Counted from the first letter of the stretch, positions 16,425 through 25,828 are shown. The stretch is DNA of 64,000 bases from Roseovarius sp. MMSF_3350 (GCF_030733425.1 NZ_JASHIZ010000011.1:62001-126000); one strand, 5' to 3'. Numbers and translations are program-made. Notes: generated by a model from the sequence alone, not told the origin.

Positions 16425-17921
16425 GTGTTGATCCAGGATCATGATCGCGCGGGAGGATACTGGGGGGCGGTTTACGCTTTCTGCGCCGTCAAGGGCCTGC
16501 AGGTGGTGATCGACGGCCCCGTGGGCTGCGAGAACCTGCCGGTGACGTCCGTGCTGCATTACACCGACGCGTTGCCGCCGCATGAGTTGCCGATCGTGGT
16601 GACCGGCCTGGGCGAGGAAGAGCTGGGCCGCGAAGGCACGGAAGGTGCGATGAAGCGGGCCTGGGGTACGCTCGATCCGGCGCTGCCGGCGGTCGTCGTT
16701 ACCGGTTCGATAGCCGAGATGATCGGCGGGGGTGTGACGCCGCAGGGCACCAATATCCAGCGGTTCCTGCCGCGCACCATCGACGAGGACCAGTGGGAAG
16801 CCGCCGACCGGGCGATGACCTGGATCTTCACCGAGTTCGGGATGACCAAGGGCCGTATGCCGCCTGAGAAGAAGCGGGCGGAGGATGCCAAGCCGCGGGT
16901 CAATATCCTTGGGCCGATGTACGGCACGTTCAACATGCCCAGTGATCTGGCCGAGATCCGGCGGCTGGTCGAGGGAATCGGCGCCGAGGTCAACATGGTG
17001 ATGCCGCTGGGCGCGCACCTGGCCGAGATGCGCGACCTTGTGAATGCCGATGTGAACATCTGCATGTATCGCGAATTCGGGCGCGGCCTGTGCGAAGTGC
17101 TGGACAAGCCGTACCTGCAAGCGCCGATCGGCATCGACAGTACGACGAAATTCCTGCGCAAGCTGGGCGAATTGCTGGAGCTGGACGCGGAACCCTTTAT
17201 CGAGCGCGAGAAGCATTCGACGATCAAGCCGGTGTGGGACCTGTGGCGCTCGGTGACGCAGGATTTCTTTGCCACGGCCAGCTTTGGCATCGTGGCGAAC
17301 GAGACCTATGCGCGGGGCATCCGCAATTTCCTGGAAAACGACATGGGGCTGCCCTGCGGGTTCGCGGTGGCGCGCTGTGCGGGCACCAAGACCAACAACG
17401 AGGAAGTGCGGTCGCTGGTGCATTCCAAGCGCCCGCTGATCCTGATGGGATCGATCAACGAAAAGATGTACCTGGCCGAGATGAGTGCGGGGCATGGGCC
17501 GAAGCCGGCCTTTATCCCGGCGAGTTTTCCGGGCGCGGCCATCCGACGGGCCACCGGCACGCCCTTCATGGGATATGCCGGAGCGACGTATCTAATACAG
17601 GAAGTGTGCAACGGGCTCTTCGATGCGCTGTTTCACATCCTGCCGCTGGGCTCCGAGATGGATGCGGGGGCCGCAACGCCGACGCCGTTGCGCCGGGATT
17701 TCCCGTGGGATGCCGATGCGCAGGCCGAGCTGAACCGGATCGTGGAAAGCCATCCGGTTCTGACCCGCATTTCCGCCGCCAAGACGCTGCGCGATGCCGC
17801 CGAGGAGGCCGCCCTGAGAGAGGGCGCCGAGCGGGTCGTGCTGGAAACCGTACAAGCCCTTTCGCCCGTGGCCCAATCCGCCGCGGCGAATGTCCAAGAG
17901 GAGGACAACACACATGACTGA
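16425..17921 (+). CDS. bchZ: Chlorophyllide a reductase subunit Z
   Basis: BchZ is the NifK/BchB-like partner of BchY. The family begins close to [15 protein letters not shown], so the GTG at 16425 (498 aa) is chosen; GGGAGGG 6 bp upstream supports it. An ATG at 16353 would add 24 residues encoded by repeat DNA. Motifs include [28 protein letters not shown] near the N-terminus and [17 protein letters not shown]. The C-terminus is a helical tail ([22 protein letters not shown]). Its 3' end overlaps pufQ by 8 bp and, as in relatives, may hide the puf promoter. Confidence 0.95.
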   Translation: MLIQDHDRAGGYWGAVYAFCAVKGLQVVIDGPVGCENLPVTSVLHYTDALPPHELPIVVTGLGEEELGREGTEGAMKRAWGTLDPALPAVVVTGSIAEMIGGGVTPQGTNIQRFLPRTIDEDQWEAADRAMTWIFTEFGMTKGRMPPEKKRAEDAKPRVNILGPMYGTFNMPSDLAEIRRLVEGIGAEVNMVMPLGAHLAEMRDLVNADVNICMYREFGRGLCEVLDKPYLQAPIGIDSTTKFLRKLGELLELDAEPFIEREKHSTIKPVWDLWRSVTQDFFATASFGIVANETYARGIRNFLENDMGLPCGFAVARCAGTKTNNEEVRSLVHSKRPLILMGSINEKMYLAEMSAGHGPKPAFIPASFPGAAIRRATGTPFMGYAGATYLIQEVCNGLFDALFHILPLGSEMDAGAATPTPLRRDFPWDADAQAELNRIVESHPVLTRISAAKTLRDAAEEAALREGAERVVLETVQALSPVAQSAAANVQEEDNTHD

Positions 17922-18138
17922 CATGACGTCCAACCCGCCGAGACGCAGCACCACGGGACGCCGCAGAACCGCGGAGTTCTGGGTTTATTTCACGCTGATC
18001 TTCTTTTGCGCGGTGCCGTTCACGACGTTCCGCTGGGTCCGCGAGATCGCGGAACGCCACACGTTGAACGTGCGTGGCCCGCTGGCGCGCGCCTGGTCCG
18101 AGGCGGACCGGATCACGCCGCTGATTTTCTCGGTCTGA
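17914..18138 (+). CDS. pufQ: PufQ, Bchl synthesis and complex-formation regulator
   Basis: A 74-aa single-pass membrane protein: a basic N-terminus ([17 protein letters not shown]), one hydrophobic segment ([17 protein letters not shown]) and a polar tail ending [10 protein letters not shown]. This is the PufQ pattern. PufQ heads the puf operon and stimulates Bchl supply for LH1-RC assembly in Rhodobacter. The ATG at 17914 lies inside the end of bchZ with AGAGGAGG upstream. The distal genes follow in the order B-A-L-M-C. Confidence 0.9.
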   Translation: MTDMTSNPPRRSTTGRRRTAEFWVYFTLIFFCAVPFTTFRWVREIAERHTLNVRGPLARAWSEADRITPLIFSV

Positions 18139-18141
18139 GGC

Positions 18142-18279
18142 ATGCCTGCCCGACCGAAACCAGAGCTGTATCCGCCCGACTGGGCGTGCAGACCCCCGAA
18201 GGCCGGCAAGGCCCGAGGGAAACCCGGCCGCGGGGTTCGCGGCGTCAGCATAACGTTCCGGAGGAAAGTTCATGGCTGA
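18142..18279 (+). CDS. Possible pufK-like 45-aa leader ORF before pufB
   Basis: The ATG at 18142 is 3 bp after the pufQ stop and follows a TGAGG. The frame fills the whole pufQ-pufB gap and stops at 18277-18279, overlapping the pufB start by 8 bp. The peptide is Pro/Arg/Lys-rich and rich in codons scarce in this genome (AGA, CGA twice, ATA, AGG). In R. sphaeroides a short ORF, pufK, occupies the same place and slows translation into pufB through rare codons. The shared position and codon use suggest an analogue; no sequence similarity is claimed. It could equally be untranslated leader. Confidence 0.35.
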   Translation: MPARPKPELYPPDWACRPPKAGKARGKPGRGVRGVSITFRRKVHG

Positions 18280-18421
18280 TAACACCGACCTGTCCTTTAC
18301 AGGTCTTACCGACGAGCAAGCCCAGGAGTTGCATTCGGTGTACATGAGCGGCCTTACGCTCTTCACACTGGTTGCGGTCATCGCGCACATCGCGACGTAC
18401 ATCTGGGCGCCTTGGTTCTGA
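18272..18421 (+). CDS. pufB: Light-harvesting 1 beta chain
   Basis: A 49-aa antenna polypeptide. The polar N-terminus ([24 protein letters not shown]) contains the first conserved His. One transmembrane helix follows, with the Bchl-ligating His in [10 protein letters not shown] and the LH1 beta ending WAPWF. It pairs with PufA to form the LH1 ring around the reaction centre. The GGAGGAAAG ribosome site is strong. It was too short for routine ORF calling. Confidence 0.96.
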   Translation: MADNTDLSFTGLTDEQAQELHSVYMSGLTLFTLVAVIAHIATYIWAPWF

Positions 18422-18434
18422 GGAAGGAAAGAAA

Positions 18435-18602
18435 ATGTCGAAGTTCTACAAGATCTGGCTCATTTTCGATCCGCGCCGCGTGTTCGTAGCACAAGGCGTG
18501 TTTCTGTTCCTTTTGGCCGTCATGATCCACCTGGTGGTTCTGTCGAACGGCGTCAACTGGTTCGAGAATGCAGCAGCGTCCCGCGCTGCGGCGTCCGAGT
18601 GA
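18435..18602 (+). CDS. pufA: Light-harvesting 1 alpha chain
   Basis: A 55-aa antenna polypeptide with the typical LH1 alpha start [21 protein letters not shown], one membrane helix with the Bchl-ligating His in [10 protein letters not shown], and NGVNWFE after it. It lies 13 bp after pufB with a ggaaggaaag ribosome site. A strong hairpin follows before pufL. Confidence 0.96.
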   Translation: MSKFYKIWLIFDPRRVFVAQGVFLFLLAVMIHLVVLSNGVNWFENAAASRAAASE

Positions 18603-18624
18603 TCCAAGACAATCGTCAGACATC

Positions 18625-18652
18625 GTTGCGGGCGGGTCGGCCCGCCCGCAAC
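18625..18652 (+). terminator. Intercistronic stem-loop between pufA and pufL
   Basis: Perfect 12-bp GC-rich stem (GTTGCGGGCGGG / CCCGCCCGCAAC) with a 4-nt TCGG loop, 110 bp before pufL and without a U-tract. In Rhodobacter a hairpin here stabilises the pufBA segment and sets the LH1 to RC ratio by protecting it from 3' decay. The same role, as attenuator and stabiliser and not full terminator, is inferred. Confidence 0.75.
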
Positions 18653-18712
18653 AAACCGAACGAAGAGTGACGGCCGGGCATCGCTGGCCGGCCGGAAACG
18701 CGGAGAGAAACA

Positions 18713-19552
18713 ATGGCGTTGCTCAGCTTTGAGAGAAAATACCGGGTCCGTGGGGGGACACTGATTGGAGGCGACCTGTTCGACTTCTGGGTCGGGCCGT
18801 TCTACGTGGGCTTTTTCGGCGTGCTGGGCGCGTTCTTTGCGCTTCTTGGCACCATCCTGATCTTCTGGGGGGCGGCCCACCAGGGCACGTGGAACCCATG
18901 GCTGATCAACATCGCGCCGCCCGACCTGTCCTACGGCCTGGGCGCGGCGCCGCTGATGGAGGGCGGTCTGTGGCAGATCATCACGATCTGCGCGATCGGG
19001 GCCTTCTGCAGCTGGGCGCTGCGCGAGGTCGAGATCTGCCGCAAGCTGGGGATCGGGTATCATGTGCCCTTCGCCTTCGGCGTAGCGATCTTCGCCTATG
19101 TCACGCTGGTGGTGTTCCGGCCCGTGCTGATGGGCGCTTGGGGGCATGGGTTCCCGTACGGGATCTTCAGCCACCTCGATTGGGTCAGCAACACCGGCTA
19201 CGCGTACCTGCACTTCCATTACAACCCGGCGCACATGCTGGCGGTGACGTTCTTTTTCACCACCACGCTGGCCCTCGCGCTGCATGGCGGTCTGATCCTG
19301 TCGGCGGCCAACCCGGAAAAGGGCGAGGTCATGAAGACGCCGGACCACGAGGACACGTTTTTCCGTGATTTCATCGGCTACTCGGTCGGCACGCTGGGCA
19401 TCCACCGCCTCGGCCTGCTGCTGGCGCTGAACGCGGGTTTCTGGTCGGCGATTTGCATCATCATCAGCGGCCCGGTCTGGACCAAGGGCTGGCCCGAATG
19501 GTGGGACTGGTGGCTCGAACTGCCGATCTGGCCATCGCAGATGGGAGTATAA
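18713..19552 (+). CDS. pufL: Photosynthetic reaction centre L subunit
   Basis: The 279-aa five-helix RC subunit binds half of the special pair, accessory Bchl, bacteriopheophytin and QA/QB pocket elements. Recognised from the start ([32 protein letters not shown]) and the helix region with [14 protein letters not shown] sequence, [19 protein letters not shown] and [16 protein letters not shown]. The length is close to the Rhodobacter family norm of about 282. pufM follows after 3 bp. Confidence 0.97.
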   Translation: MALLSFERKYRVRGGTLIGGDLFDFWVGPFYVGFFGVLGAFFALLGTILIFWGAAHQGTWNPWLINIAPPDLSYGLGAAPLMEGGLWQIITICAIGAFCSWALREVEICRKLGIGYHVPFAFGVAIFAYVTLVVFRPVLMGAWGHGFPYGIFSHLDWVSNTGYAYLHFHYNPAHMLAVTFFFTTTLALALHGGLILSAANPEKGEVMKTPDHEDTFFRDFIGYSVGTLGIHRLGLLLALNAGFWSAICIIISGPVWTKGWPEWWDWWLELPIWPSQMGV

Positions 19553-19555
19553 GAG

Positions 19556-20542
19556 ATGATCGAGTATCAGAACATATTCACGCAGGTCCAGGTCCGGGGA
19601 AATCCCGAATGGGGCATGGACAACGACAATCACATGATGGACGAGCGGGGGTTCAGGCCGCGGTTCAGCAACCTGGTGGGCTGGTTGGGTAATGCTCAGA
19701 TCGGGCCGATCTACCTGGGCTGGACGGGGCTTGTCAGCACGGTCACCTTCATCCTGGCGCTCAACATCGTCGGCTTCAACATGCTGGCGCAGGTCGACTG
19801 GTCGATCCCGGAATTCCTGCGCCAGGGCTTTTGGCTGGCGCTGGAGCCGCCGGGGCCTGAACATGGCCTGTCGATCCCGCCGCTGAATGACGGGGGCTGG
19901 TTCATCATCGCCAGTTTCCTTCTGCTGGTCAGCGTGATGACATGGCTTATCCGCAGCTACCTGCTGGCGGCGCAGCACAAGATGGGCAAGCACGTCTTCT
20001 GGGCCTTCGCGAGTGCGATCTGGCTGATGCTGGTGCTGAACCTCTTCCGCCCGATCCTGATGGGATCGTGGAGCGAGGCGGTGCCTTACGGCATCTTCCC
20101 GCACCTTGACTGGACCACGGCGTTCTCGATCCGGTACGGCAACCTTTACTACAACCCGTTCCACTGTCTGAGCATCGTGTTCCTTTACGGCTCGACGCTG
20201 CTGTTCGCGATGCACGGCGCGACCATCCTGGCGGTCACGCGCTATGGCGGCGACCGGGAGCTGGAGCAGATCGTCGACCGGGGCACGGCCACGGAACGCG
20301 CGGCGCTTTTCTGGCGCTGGACCATGGGCTTCAACGCCACGATGGAAGGCATTCACCGCTGGGCGTGGTGGTTCGCGGTGCTGACGCCAGTGACCGGCGG
20401 GATCGGCATCCTGCTGACCGGGACGGTTGTGGACAACTGGTTCATCTGGGCGCAGGAGCACAACTTTGCACCGGCTTACGATGGCTCTTACGGCTACGAG
20501 GCCTACGGGTCTTACGAAGCCTTCATCGGCGAGGAGGACTGA
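19556..20542 (+). CDS. pufM: Photosynthetic reaction centre M subunit
   Basis: The 328-aa five-helix RC subunit pairs with PufL around the special pair and the non-haem iron. It starts [20 protein letters not shown] and includes [32 protein letters not shown] and [15 protein letters not shown]. It is about 20 residues longer than M of R. sphaeroides. The extra Tyr/Gly-rich C-terminus ([21 protein letters not shown]) is typical of RCs that dock a PufC cytochrome. Confidence 0.97.
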   Translation: MIEYQNIFTQVQVRGNPEWGMDNDNHMMDERGFRPRFSNLVGWLGNAQIGPIYLGWTGLVSTVTFILALNIVGFNMLAQVDWSIPEFLRQGFWLALEPPGPEHGLSIPPLNDGGWFIIASFLLLVSVMTWLIRSYLLAAQHKMGKHVFWAFASAIWLMLVLNLFRPILMGSWSEAVPYGIFPHLDWTTAFSIRYGNLYYNPFHCLSIVFLYGSTLLFAMHGATILAVTRYGGDRELEQIVDRGTATERAALFWRWTMGFNATMEGIHRWAWWFAVLTPVTGGIGILLTGTVVDNWFIWAQEHNFAPAYDGSYGYEAYGSYEAFIGEED

Positions 20543-20545
20543 GCC

Positions 20546-21640
20546 ATGCTACCGAACTGGTTCAACAAGTGGAACTCCGACAACCCCACGAACATCTACG
20601 GCCCCGCCATTGCGGTCGGCATCGTGGGGGCGGCGGTCCTGGTGGCGGCCTGGCTGGTCTCGGCCGACAAGTCGAGCGCGGTCGACAGCCTTCAGACGGG
20701 ACCACGAGGCACCGGCATGTCGGTGCCTGAGTTCAAGTCGGAGCTTGCCGCGCGCGATCCGGGCATCGAGGGCTACATGGCCATGCGCTCGGACCCGGTG
20801 GTGCCACAGGGTGGAGAAGAACTGGCCGGCGATGCGCGTGAGAACGTGCCGCCGGGGCTGGAGGGGCTGACGGTCGAGAACTACGACCGCCTTCTGGCGG
20901 CGATGCAGCAGTGGACGGGAATTCCCGACCTCTTCGAGGACATGGACAGCTACCAGACCTCGGTGGGGTATACCATGATTGCGATGACCCAGAACCTGAA
21001 CGAGAACTGGGATGCGCACGTCAATGCAAACGCGGAGGTGGGCGTGACCTGTTACACCTGCCACCGCGGTCAGCCGGTTCCGACCGACGTATGGTTCAAT
21101 ATCAGCCCGGTTAACGAGCGGGTCGAAGGCTGGGGTGCGGTACAGAACCGGGTGACGCCGTTGTCGAGCTATACCTCGCTGCCGTCGGACGCGTTGCAGA
21201 CCTACCTGGTCGACGGCGATTCCATCAAGGTGCACGACCTGGAGAGCCGTGTCGAAGGCGTGCCGGGCGTCGACGGCTACCCCGGTATCCAGCATACCGA
21301 ACGCACCTACGCCTTCATGAACTACATTTCCAACTCGTTGGGTGTGAACTGTGTCTTCTGCCACAACTCCCGCGCGTTCTATGACGGGGCCCAGGTGACC
21401 CCGCAATGGGCCACGGAGTTGCTGGGTATCCAGATGGTGCAAGAACTGAACAACGACTACCTGATCCCGCTGGAAGGGCTGTTGCCGGAACACCGGCTGG
21501 GTCCGAAGTACGGCGATGCGCCCAAGGCCGCGTGCCGGACATGCCATAAGGGCTATCAGAAGCCGCTTCAGGGGACGAACGTCATTCAGGACTGGCCGGA
21601 GCTGGCCACGACTTCGGGCAAGCCGGATTACGGACAATAA
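20546..21640 (+). CDS. pufC: RC-bound multihaem cytochrome c subunit with only three haem motifs
   Basis: PufC re-reduces the photo-oxidised special pair. The 364-aa protein has an N-terminal membrane anchor (residues about 18-40) without a lipobox Cys, so it is probably anchored by an uncleaved helix. CXXCH occurs at 169-173, 269-273 and 330-334 only. The first haem site of the four-haem family, expected near residue 125-132, is replaced by [14 protein letters not shown], although the preceding helix (LLAAMQQW) is kept. Putative axial ligands for the others remain ([20 protein letters not shown]). It ends the puf genes; a hairpin follows. Confidence 0.95.
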   Translation: MLPNWFNKWNSDNPTNIYGPAIAVGIVGAAVLVAAWLVSADKSSAVDSLQTGPRGTGMSVPEFKSELAARDPGIEGYMAMRSDPVVPQGGEELAGDARENVPPGLEGLTVENYDRLLAAMQQWTGIPDLFEDMDSYQTSVGYTMIAMTQNLNENWDAHVNANAEVGVTCYTCHRGQPVPTDVWFNISPVNERVEGWGAVQNRVTPLSSYTSLPSDALQTYLVDGDSIKVHDLESRVEGVPGVDGYPGIQHTERTYAFMNYISNSLGVNCVFCHNSRAFYDGAQVTPQWATELLGIQMVQELNNDYLIPLEGLLPEHRLGPKYGDAPKAACRTCHKGYQKPLQGTNVIQDWPELATTSGKPDYGQ

Positions 21641-21646
21641 AACGAA

Positions 21647-21674
21647 AGGCCGGGCGACACGCATCGCCCGGCCT
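21647..21674 (+). terminator. Stem-loop after pufC
   Basis: Perfect 11-bp stem AGGCCGGGCGA / TCGCCCGGCCT with a 6-nt loop, 7 bp past the pufC stop. No U-run follows, so it may act mainly as a 3' stabiliser with partial read-through into dxs, 64 bp further on. Confidence 0.7.
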
Positions 21675-21737
21675 GTCACACTGCGCTGCTTGCAGCCGTT
21701 TGCGTGCCGCGCCGGAACTCACCTTGAGGGGGGTGCG

Positions 21738-23666
21738 ATGCAACAGACCACACCACACACACCGATACTGGACCGCGTGGCGGGGCCGCAGGACTTGCGG
21801 CAGATGCCCGATGAGGATCTGGCCGCGCTGGCCGATGAGTTGCGCGCCGAAGTCATTTCCGCCGTCTCGCAGACGGGCGGGCATTTGGGGTCGTCGCTGG
21901 GCGTCGTGGAACTGGCGGTGGCGATCCATTCGGTCTTCAACACGCCGATGGACAAGCTGGTGTGGGATGTCGGGCACCAATGCTATCCGCACAAGATTTT
22001 GACCGGCCGGCGGGATCGTATCCGGACGCTGCGGCAGAAGGATGGTCTGAGCGGGTTCACCAAGCGCAAGGAGAGCGAGTACGACCCGTTCGGAGCAGCG
22101 CATAGCTCGACCTCGATCAGTGCGGCGCTGGGATTTGCGGTGGGGCGCGACATGGGGCGATCGACGGGCGATGCGATTGCCGTAATCGGGGACGGGGCGA
22201 TCAGTGCGGGCATGGCCTATGAGGCGATGAACAACGCGGGCGCCGAGGGGCGGCGGATGTTCGTGATCCTGAATGACAACGAGATGAGCATCGCGCCGCC
22301 CGTGGGGGCGATGTCGTCGTACCTGAGCGGGCTTTACGCCAACGAGCCTTTAGCGCGGGTGAAAAGCCTTGCCGAGGGGTTCGAGGCGGCGCTGCCAGCG
22401 CCGATGCGCGAAGGTGCGAAGCGGGCGCGGCAGCTTGTGACGGGCGTGAGCCAGTCCGGGACGCTGTTCGAGGAACTGGGGTTCGAATATGTGGGCCCGC
22501 TCAACGGGCATGACATGGGGCAACTTCTGCCGGTCCTGCGCGCGGCGCGGACACGGGCCACTGGGCCGGTGCTGATCCATGTCTGCACGGTGAAGGGCAA
22601 GGGATACGCGCCCGCAGAGACCAGCGCGGATTGCGGGCACGGGGTGGCGAAATTCGACCCCGAGACCGGCGTGCAGACCAAGAAATCGGGCGGGGCGCCG
22701 TCCTATACCTCGGTCTTCGGCAAGGCGCTGACGGAGGAGGCGGCGCGCGATCCGAGCATCGTTGCGGTGACGGCGGCGATGCCGTCGGGCACTGGCGTGA
22801 ACATCATGGCCGAGCGGTTTCCCAGTCGCGTTTTCGACGTGGGTATCGCGGAACAGCACGCGGTGACCTTTGCCGCCGGGATGGCGGCAAGCGGGCTGCG
22901 GCCGTTCTGCGCGATCTATTCGACCTTCCTGCAACGGGGTTATGACCAGGTGGTACATGACGTGGCGTTGCAAGGCCTGCCGGTTAGGTTCGCGATCGAC
23001 CGGGCGGGACTGGTGGGGGCCGATGGGCCGACCCATGCAGGTGCATTCGATGTCGGGTATCTTGGCGCTTTGCCCAGGATGGTCTGCATGGCCGCAGCCG
23101 ACGAGGCGGAGCTGACCCATATGGTAGCGACGGCGGCGGCGCATGACGAAGGACCGATTGCCTTTCGCTATCCGCGCGGGGCGGGCACGGGGGTTGATCT
23201 GCCCGCACGCGGCGAGGTGCTGGAGATCGGCAAGGGCCGCGTGCTGCAGAACGGCGACGACGTGGCGATCCTGTCCTACGGCGCGCATTTGACGGAGTGC
23301 CAGGCTGCAGCCGCCGCGTTGGAGGCTGACGGCCTGTCGGTCACGCTGGCCGATGCACGCTTTGCCAAGCCGCTGGACATGGAGTTGATCCGCCATTTGG
23401 CCAGGCATCATAGGGCGTTGATCACGGTGGAGGAGGGCGCAATGGCCGGTTTCGGGGCGATGGTGCTTCAGGCGCTGGCCGCGGAGGGCGCGTTCGACCG
23501 GGGACTGGCGGTGCGCACAATGCATTTGCCGGACCGCTATATCGACCAGGCGAGCCCCGAGGACATGTATGCCGAAGCGGGCCTGACACCAGCAGATATC
23601 GCCGCAACCGCGCGGGCCGCTGTGGGCCAGGCGGCGGAGGTCGTGTCGCTGAACGCGGTGGGCTGA
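21738..23666 (+). CDS. dxs: 1-deoxy-D-xylulose-5-phosphate synthase
   Basis: Dxs joins pyruvate and glyceraldehyde 3-phosphate (ThDP-dependent), the entry step of the MEP isoprenoid pathway feeding carotenoids and phytol. The 642-aa protein shows [18 protein letters not shown], the ThDP motif [18 protein letters not shown], and the transketolase-type Glu region [15 protein letters not shown]. The ATG at 21738 with GAGGGGGG before it fits the family N-terminus ([20 protein letters not shown]); longer frames upstream are pufC shadow. This PGC copy would couple precursor supply to pigment demand. Confidence 0.95.
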   Translation: MQQTTPHTPILDRVAGPQDLRQMPDEDLAALADELRAEVISAVSQTGGHLGSSLGVVELAVAIHSVFNTPMDKLVWDVGHQCYPHKILTGRRDRIRTLRQKDGLSGFTKRKESEYDPFGAAHSSTSISAALGFAVGRDMGRSTGDAIAVIGDGAISAGMAYEAMNNAGAEGRRMFVILNDNEMSIAPPVGAMSSYLSGLYANEPLARVKSLAEGFEAALPAPMREGAKRARQLVTGVSQSGTLFEELGFEYVGPLNGHDMGQLLPVLRAARTRATGPVLIHVCTVKGKGYAPAETSADCGHGVAKFDPETGVQTKKSGGAPSYTSVFGKALTEEAARDPSIVAVTAAMPSGTGVNIMAERFPSRVFDVGIAEQHAVTFAAGMAASGLRPFCAIYSTFLQRGYDQVVHDVALQGLPVRFAIDRAGLVGADGPTHAGAFDVGYLGALPRMVCMAAADEAELTHMVATAAAHDEGPIAFRYPRGAGTGVDLPARGEVLEIGKGRVLQNGDDVAILSYGAHLTECQAAAAALEADGLSVTLADARFAKPLDMELIRHLARHHRALITVEEGAMAGFGAMVLQALAAEGAFDRGLAVRTMHLPDRYIDQASPEDMYAEAGLTPADIAATARAAVGQAAEVVSLNAVG

Positions 23667-23699
23667 CGCAGTATTCTTAAATCGGCGCGTCGTGCGTCC

Positions 23700-23730
23700 G
23701 GCGGTGACGGTCGGAACCGACCGCCTGTCT
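23700..23730 (+). terminator. Possible hairpin downstream of dxs
   Basis: GGTCGG (23709-23714) and CCGACC (23717-23722) form a short GC stem that can be extended by GGC/GCC, followed by tgtctttcc. It is a weak candidate terminator in the 153-bp gap between dxs and the next gene; otherwise nothing recognisable was seen there. Confidence 0.35.
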
Positions 23731-23819
23731 TTCCGTTGAGTCAGAGAGTGGCAAGGCGACCGCGTGCATCGCGGGGTAGCGCTTTTCATTGGAGAAGAAG
23801 CACCCGAAGGGCTTTTACG

Positions 23820-24635
23820 ATGACGGCAACGGACACAATCGACGGCCCCGACACGGCCCGCGCCAAGAGCGAGGGCGGCAAGAAGACCGCGTCGCTCTAC
23901 CGGATGGTGATGCCGGGGCATTTGTGCCCGTATGGGCTGAAGTCGTTGTCGATGCTGAAACGGCGGGGGTACGAGATTGACGACAATCCCCTGACGACGC
24001 GCGAGGAGACCGATGCCTTCATGTCAGCGCACGGGGTCGAGACAACGCCGCAGACGTTCATCGACGGCGAACGTATCGGCGGTTACAGCGAACTGAAAGC
24101 GCATTTCGGCTATCGCGTTCTGGAAGAAGGCGAGACGACATACATCCCCGTCATCGCGATTTTTGCCAGCACGGCGCTGATGGCATTGGCGATCGTGCTG
24201 AACCTTTATGACGGCTTTCCGGTGCTGACCTGGCTGAAATGGTTCTTTGCAGGATCGATGGTCGCCCTGGCAATCCAGAAGTTGCAGGATGTCGAAGGTT
24301 TCGTGAACGGCTTTCTGGGTTATGACCTGCTGGCGCAGAGCTATGTGCCTTATGGCTATGCGTATCCTTTTGCCGAGCTTTACGCCGGCGTGGGGATGAT
24401 GGCGCTGATCGGTACGGGCAGCGCCCTGATATGGTTGGTGGCGCCTGTGGCGATCTTCATCGGGGCCGTCGGCGGGTGGAGCGTGTTCAAGGCTGTCTAT
24501 ATTGACAAGCGGGAACTGACCTGCGCCTGCGTCGGCGGTGGATCGAACGTGCCTCTGGGTGTTATCTCGCTGACCGAGAACCTGGTGATGCTGGGCATGG
24601 GGATCTGGATGCTGTCTGTTCAGATCGCGGGATAG
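23820..24635 (+). CDS. Glutaredoxin-MauE fusion membrane protein
   Basis: A 271-aa two-domain protein. Residues about 25-100 are a glutaredoxin fold with a monothiol CPYG at 36-39, TTPQTFIDGERIGGYSEL and a helix after it. Residues about 109-270 form four to five membrane helices of the MauE/DoxX-like type, ending in a TCACVGG double-cysteine motif near 237 and SLTENLVMLGMGIWML. Such a fusion suggests shuttling of thiol electrons across or at the inner membrane, perhaps for cytochrome c or RC maturation. The ATG at 23820 is chosen because upstream codons are not protein-like. The role in photosynthesis is inferred from location only. Confidence 0.75.
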   Translation: MTATDTIDGPDTARAKSEGGKKTASLYRMVMPGHLCPYGLKSLSMLKRRGYEIDDNPLTTREETDAFMSAHGVETTPQTFIDGERIGGYSELKAHFGYRVLEEGETTYIPVIAIFASTALMALAIVLNLYDGFPVLTWLKWFFAGSMVALAIQKLQDVEGFVNGFLGYDLLAQSYVPYGYAYPFAELYAGVGMMALIGTGSALIWLVAPVAIFIGAVGGWSVFKAVYIDKRELTCACVGGGSNVPLGVISLTENLVMLGMGIWMLSVQIAG

Positions 24636-24641
24636 ATCGTC

Positions 24642-25178
24642 TCAGGCTTGCGCGGTCCAGCGGCCCGGTTGCGATCGAACTATACCCTGATCGTCGACAG
24701 AAACCCGGGTGGTTGCGCCCGTTTCGGCTGTTTCGATCTCGTAGGCGTCGTCCGAGAGGCGGAGGAATACCAGATGGAGCGGGCTGAGCTTTTCGGTGGA
24801 GACGTCCAATCTTGCCGCCATGATTTCGGACTGGTCACCAGGCCTGAGCGCAAGGCGGCGGATCGGCGGCGTGAAGGTCGCCGGCGTGAAATCGAGCATG
24901 ATGTCCGTCGCCCCTTGCACATCGGGCACGGGCGTGTCGTTGTGCGTCCAGCTGCCGTCTTTCTTGCGGCGCAGTTCGAGGCGGGATTTTCTGCCGATGC
25001 GGACGCGGCGTGTGGTGCCGTCTTCGCGCGCGCGGATGCGGTATCGCAGCACGCCTCCTTCCGCGTCGGTCGACGAGCCGTCGATCAGGTAGCCCCCCTC
25101 GGCATCGGCAAAGCGGCAGGCGTCATTGCCCGAGCCGTCCTCGCGCAGCCACAGAATTGCGTGTGCCCCTGCGATCAT
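24642..25178 (-). CDS. Putative glycolipid-binding family protein (PF06475-like)
   Basis: A 178-aa soluble protein without signal peptide. The middle and end match what I remember of the putative glycolipid-binding family: LRYRIRAREDGTTRRVRIG, GSWTHNDTPVPDVQGATDIMLDFTPATFTPPIRRLAL and a final VDDQGIVRSQPGRW. No biochemical role is established. It converges with the glutaredoxin-MauE gene with only 6 bp between stops, and lies downstream of cycA behind a terminator. Confidence 0.6.
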   Translation of the reverse strand: MIAGAHAILWLREDGSGNDACRFADAEGGYLIDGSSTDAEGGVLRYRIRAREDGTTRRVRIGRKSRLELRRKKDGSWTHNDTPVPDVQGATDIMLDFTPATFTPPIRRLALRPGDQSEIMAARLDVSTEKLSPLHLVFLRLSDDAYEIETAETGATTRVSVDDQGIVRSQPGRWTAQA

Positions 25179-25234
25179 GGCGCATCTCCCTGTTGCGAGC
25201 CTATCCTAGCACGTCGCGTAGGCCACGGCACAAA

Positions 25235-25260
25235 AAAGGCCGCCCCTATGGGCGGCCTTT
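25235..25260 (-). terminator. Rho-independent terminator of cycA
   Basis: On the minus strand an 11-bp GC-rich stem (AAAGGCCGCCC with GGGCGGCCTTT, 4-nt loop) is followed by a run of Ts, 20 bp past the cycA stop. It ends the long bchF-to-cycA transcription unit. Confidence 0.85.
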
Positions 25261-25279
25261 CGAAACGCGGGATTATTGA

Positions 25280-25702
25280 TCAGTTTTCGGGGCCGACCGA
25301 GGCGAGAAAGGCCCAGATATCCGCGGCATCCTCTTCCTTGCGCAACTGATAGGTCATCTTGCCGCGACCATCTTCGCCGGTGTATTCCTGGAGCCATGGT
25401 GTCGGGTCCTGGACGTAGCCTGTAAAGCTTTCCTGATCCCACTCCAGCCCGGCTTCGCCGGCGGCGACCAGAAGGTCAGAATAGTTGAAGTCCTCGACGG
25501 AGCCTGCGGTGCGGCCGGCAAGCCCATACAGGTTGGGGCCGACCTGGCCGCCCTTGACGATGGCCTCGCCCGAGTCGTCAACGACAACGTGGCAGGCCTT
25601 GCACTGGCGAAAGGCTTTTTCGCCGGCTTCGGCGTCACCGTCTTGCGAGAAGGCAGGTGCGGCGAGGCTGGCAAGAGCGATGGCTGTAACGTGGATCTTC
25701 AT
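25280..25702 (-). CDS. cycA: Cytochrome c2, periplasmic electron carrier
   Basis: A 140-aa class I cytochrome c. The signal peptide is MKIHVTAIALASLAAPAFSQ, followed by a single CKACH haem site near residue 35, GQVGPNLYGLAGRTAG, and the axial Met in GRGKMTYQL. It carries electrons from the bc1 complex to the RC cytochrome or special pair. The ATG at 25702 is set by the signal peptide and a GGAGG 6 bp before it; the frame is open further upstream without protein character. It lies 126 bp downstream of hemA on the same strand. Confidence 0.92.
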   Translation of the reverse strand: MKIHVTAIALASLAAPAFSQDGDAEAGEKAFRQCKACHVVVDDSGEAIVKGGQVGPNLYGLAGRTAGSVEDFNYSDLLVAAGEAGLEWDQESFTGYVQDPTPWLQEYTGEDGRGKMTYQLRKEEDAADIWAFLASVGPEN

Positions 25703-25710
25703 GATATCCT

Positions 25711-25722
25711 CCAAACGTTTGG
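25711..25722. promoter_or_regulatory. Perfect palindrome overlapping the cycA ribosome site
   Basis: CCAAACGTTTGG is a 12-bp perfect palindrome whose minus-strand end (TTTGGAGG) runs into the Shine-Dalgarno of cycA. It could be a DNA operator or an RNA element that masks translation start. No known regulator is assigned. Confidence 0.4.
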
Positions 25723-25828
25723 CTGAAGTGTCGAGATAGCGTGGATCGGGTGGCGTCAAGAGGCCATGGATCGAGAAACGACCGCATCGAACGGCCCTGT
25801 GTTGCATGTTGGCGCGTCGTTTCATGAA

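Noticed and set aside
18446..20461. 671-codon minus-strand frame opposite pufA-pufL-pufM
   Set aside because: Antisense to three certain genes; His/Arg/Asp-rich shadow.
21641..21737. Possible pufX after pufM/pufC
   Set aside because: No small membrane-spanning ORF exists here; only a hairpin and the dxs leader.
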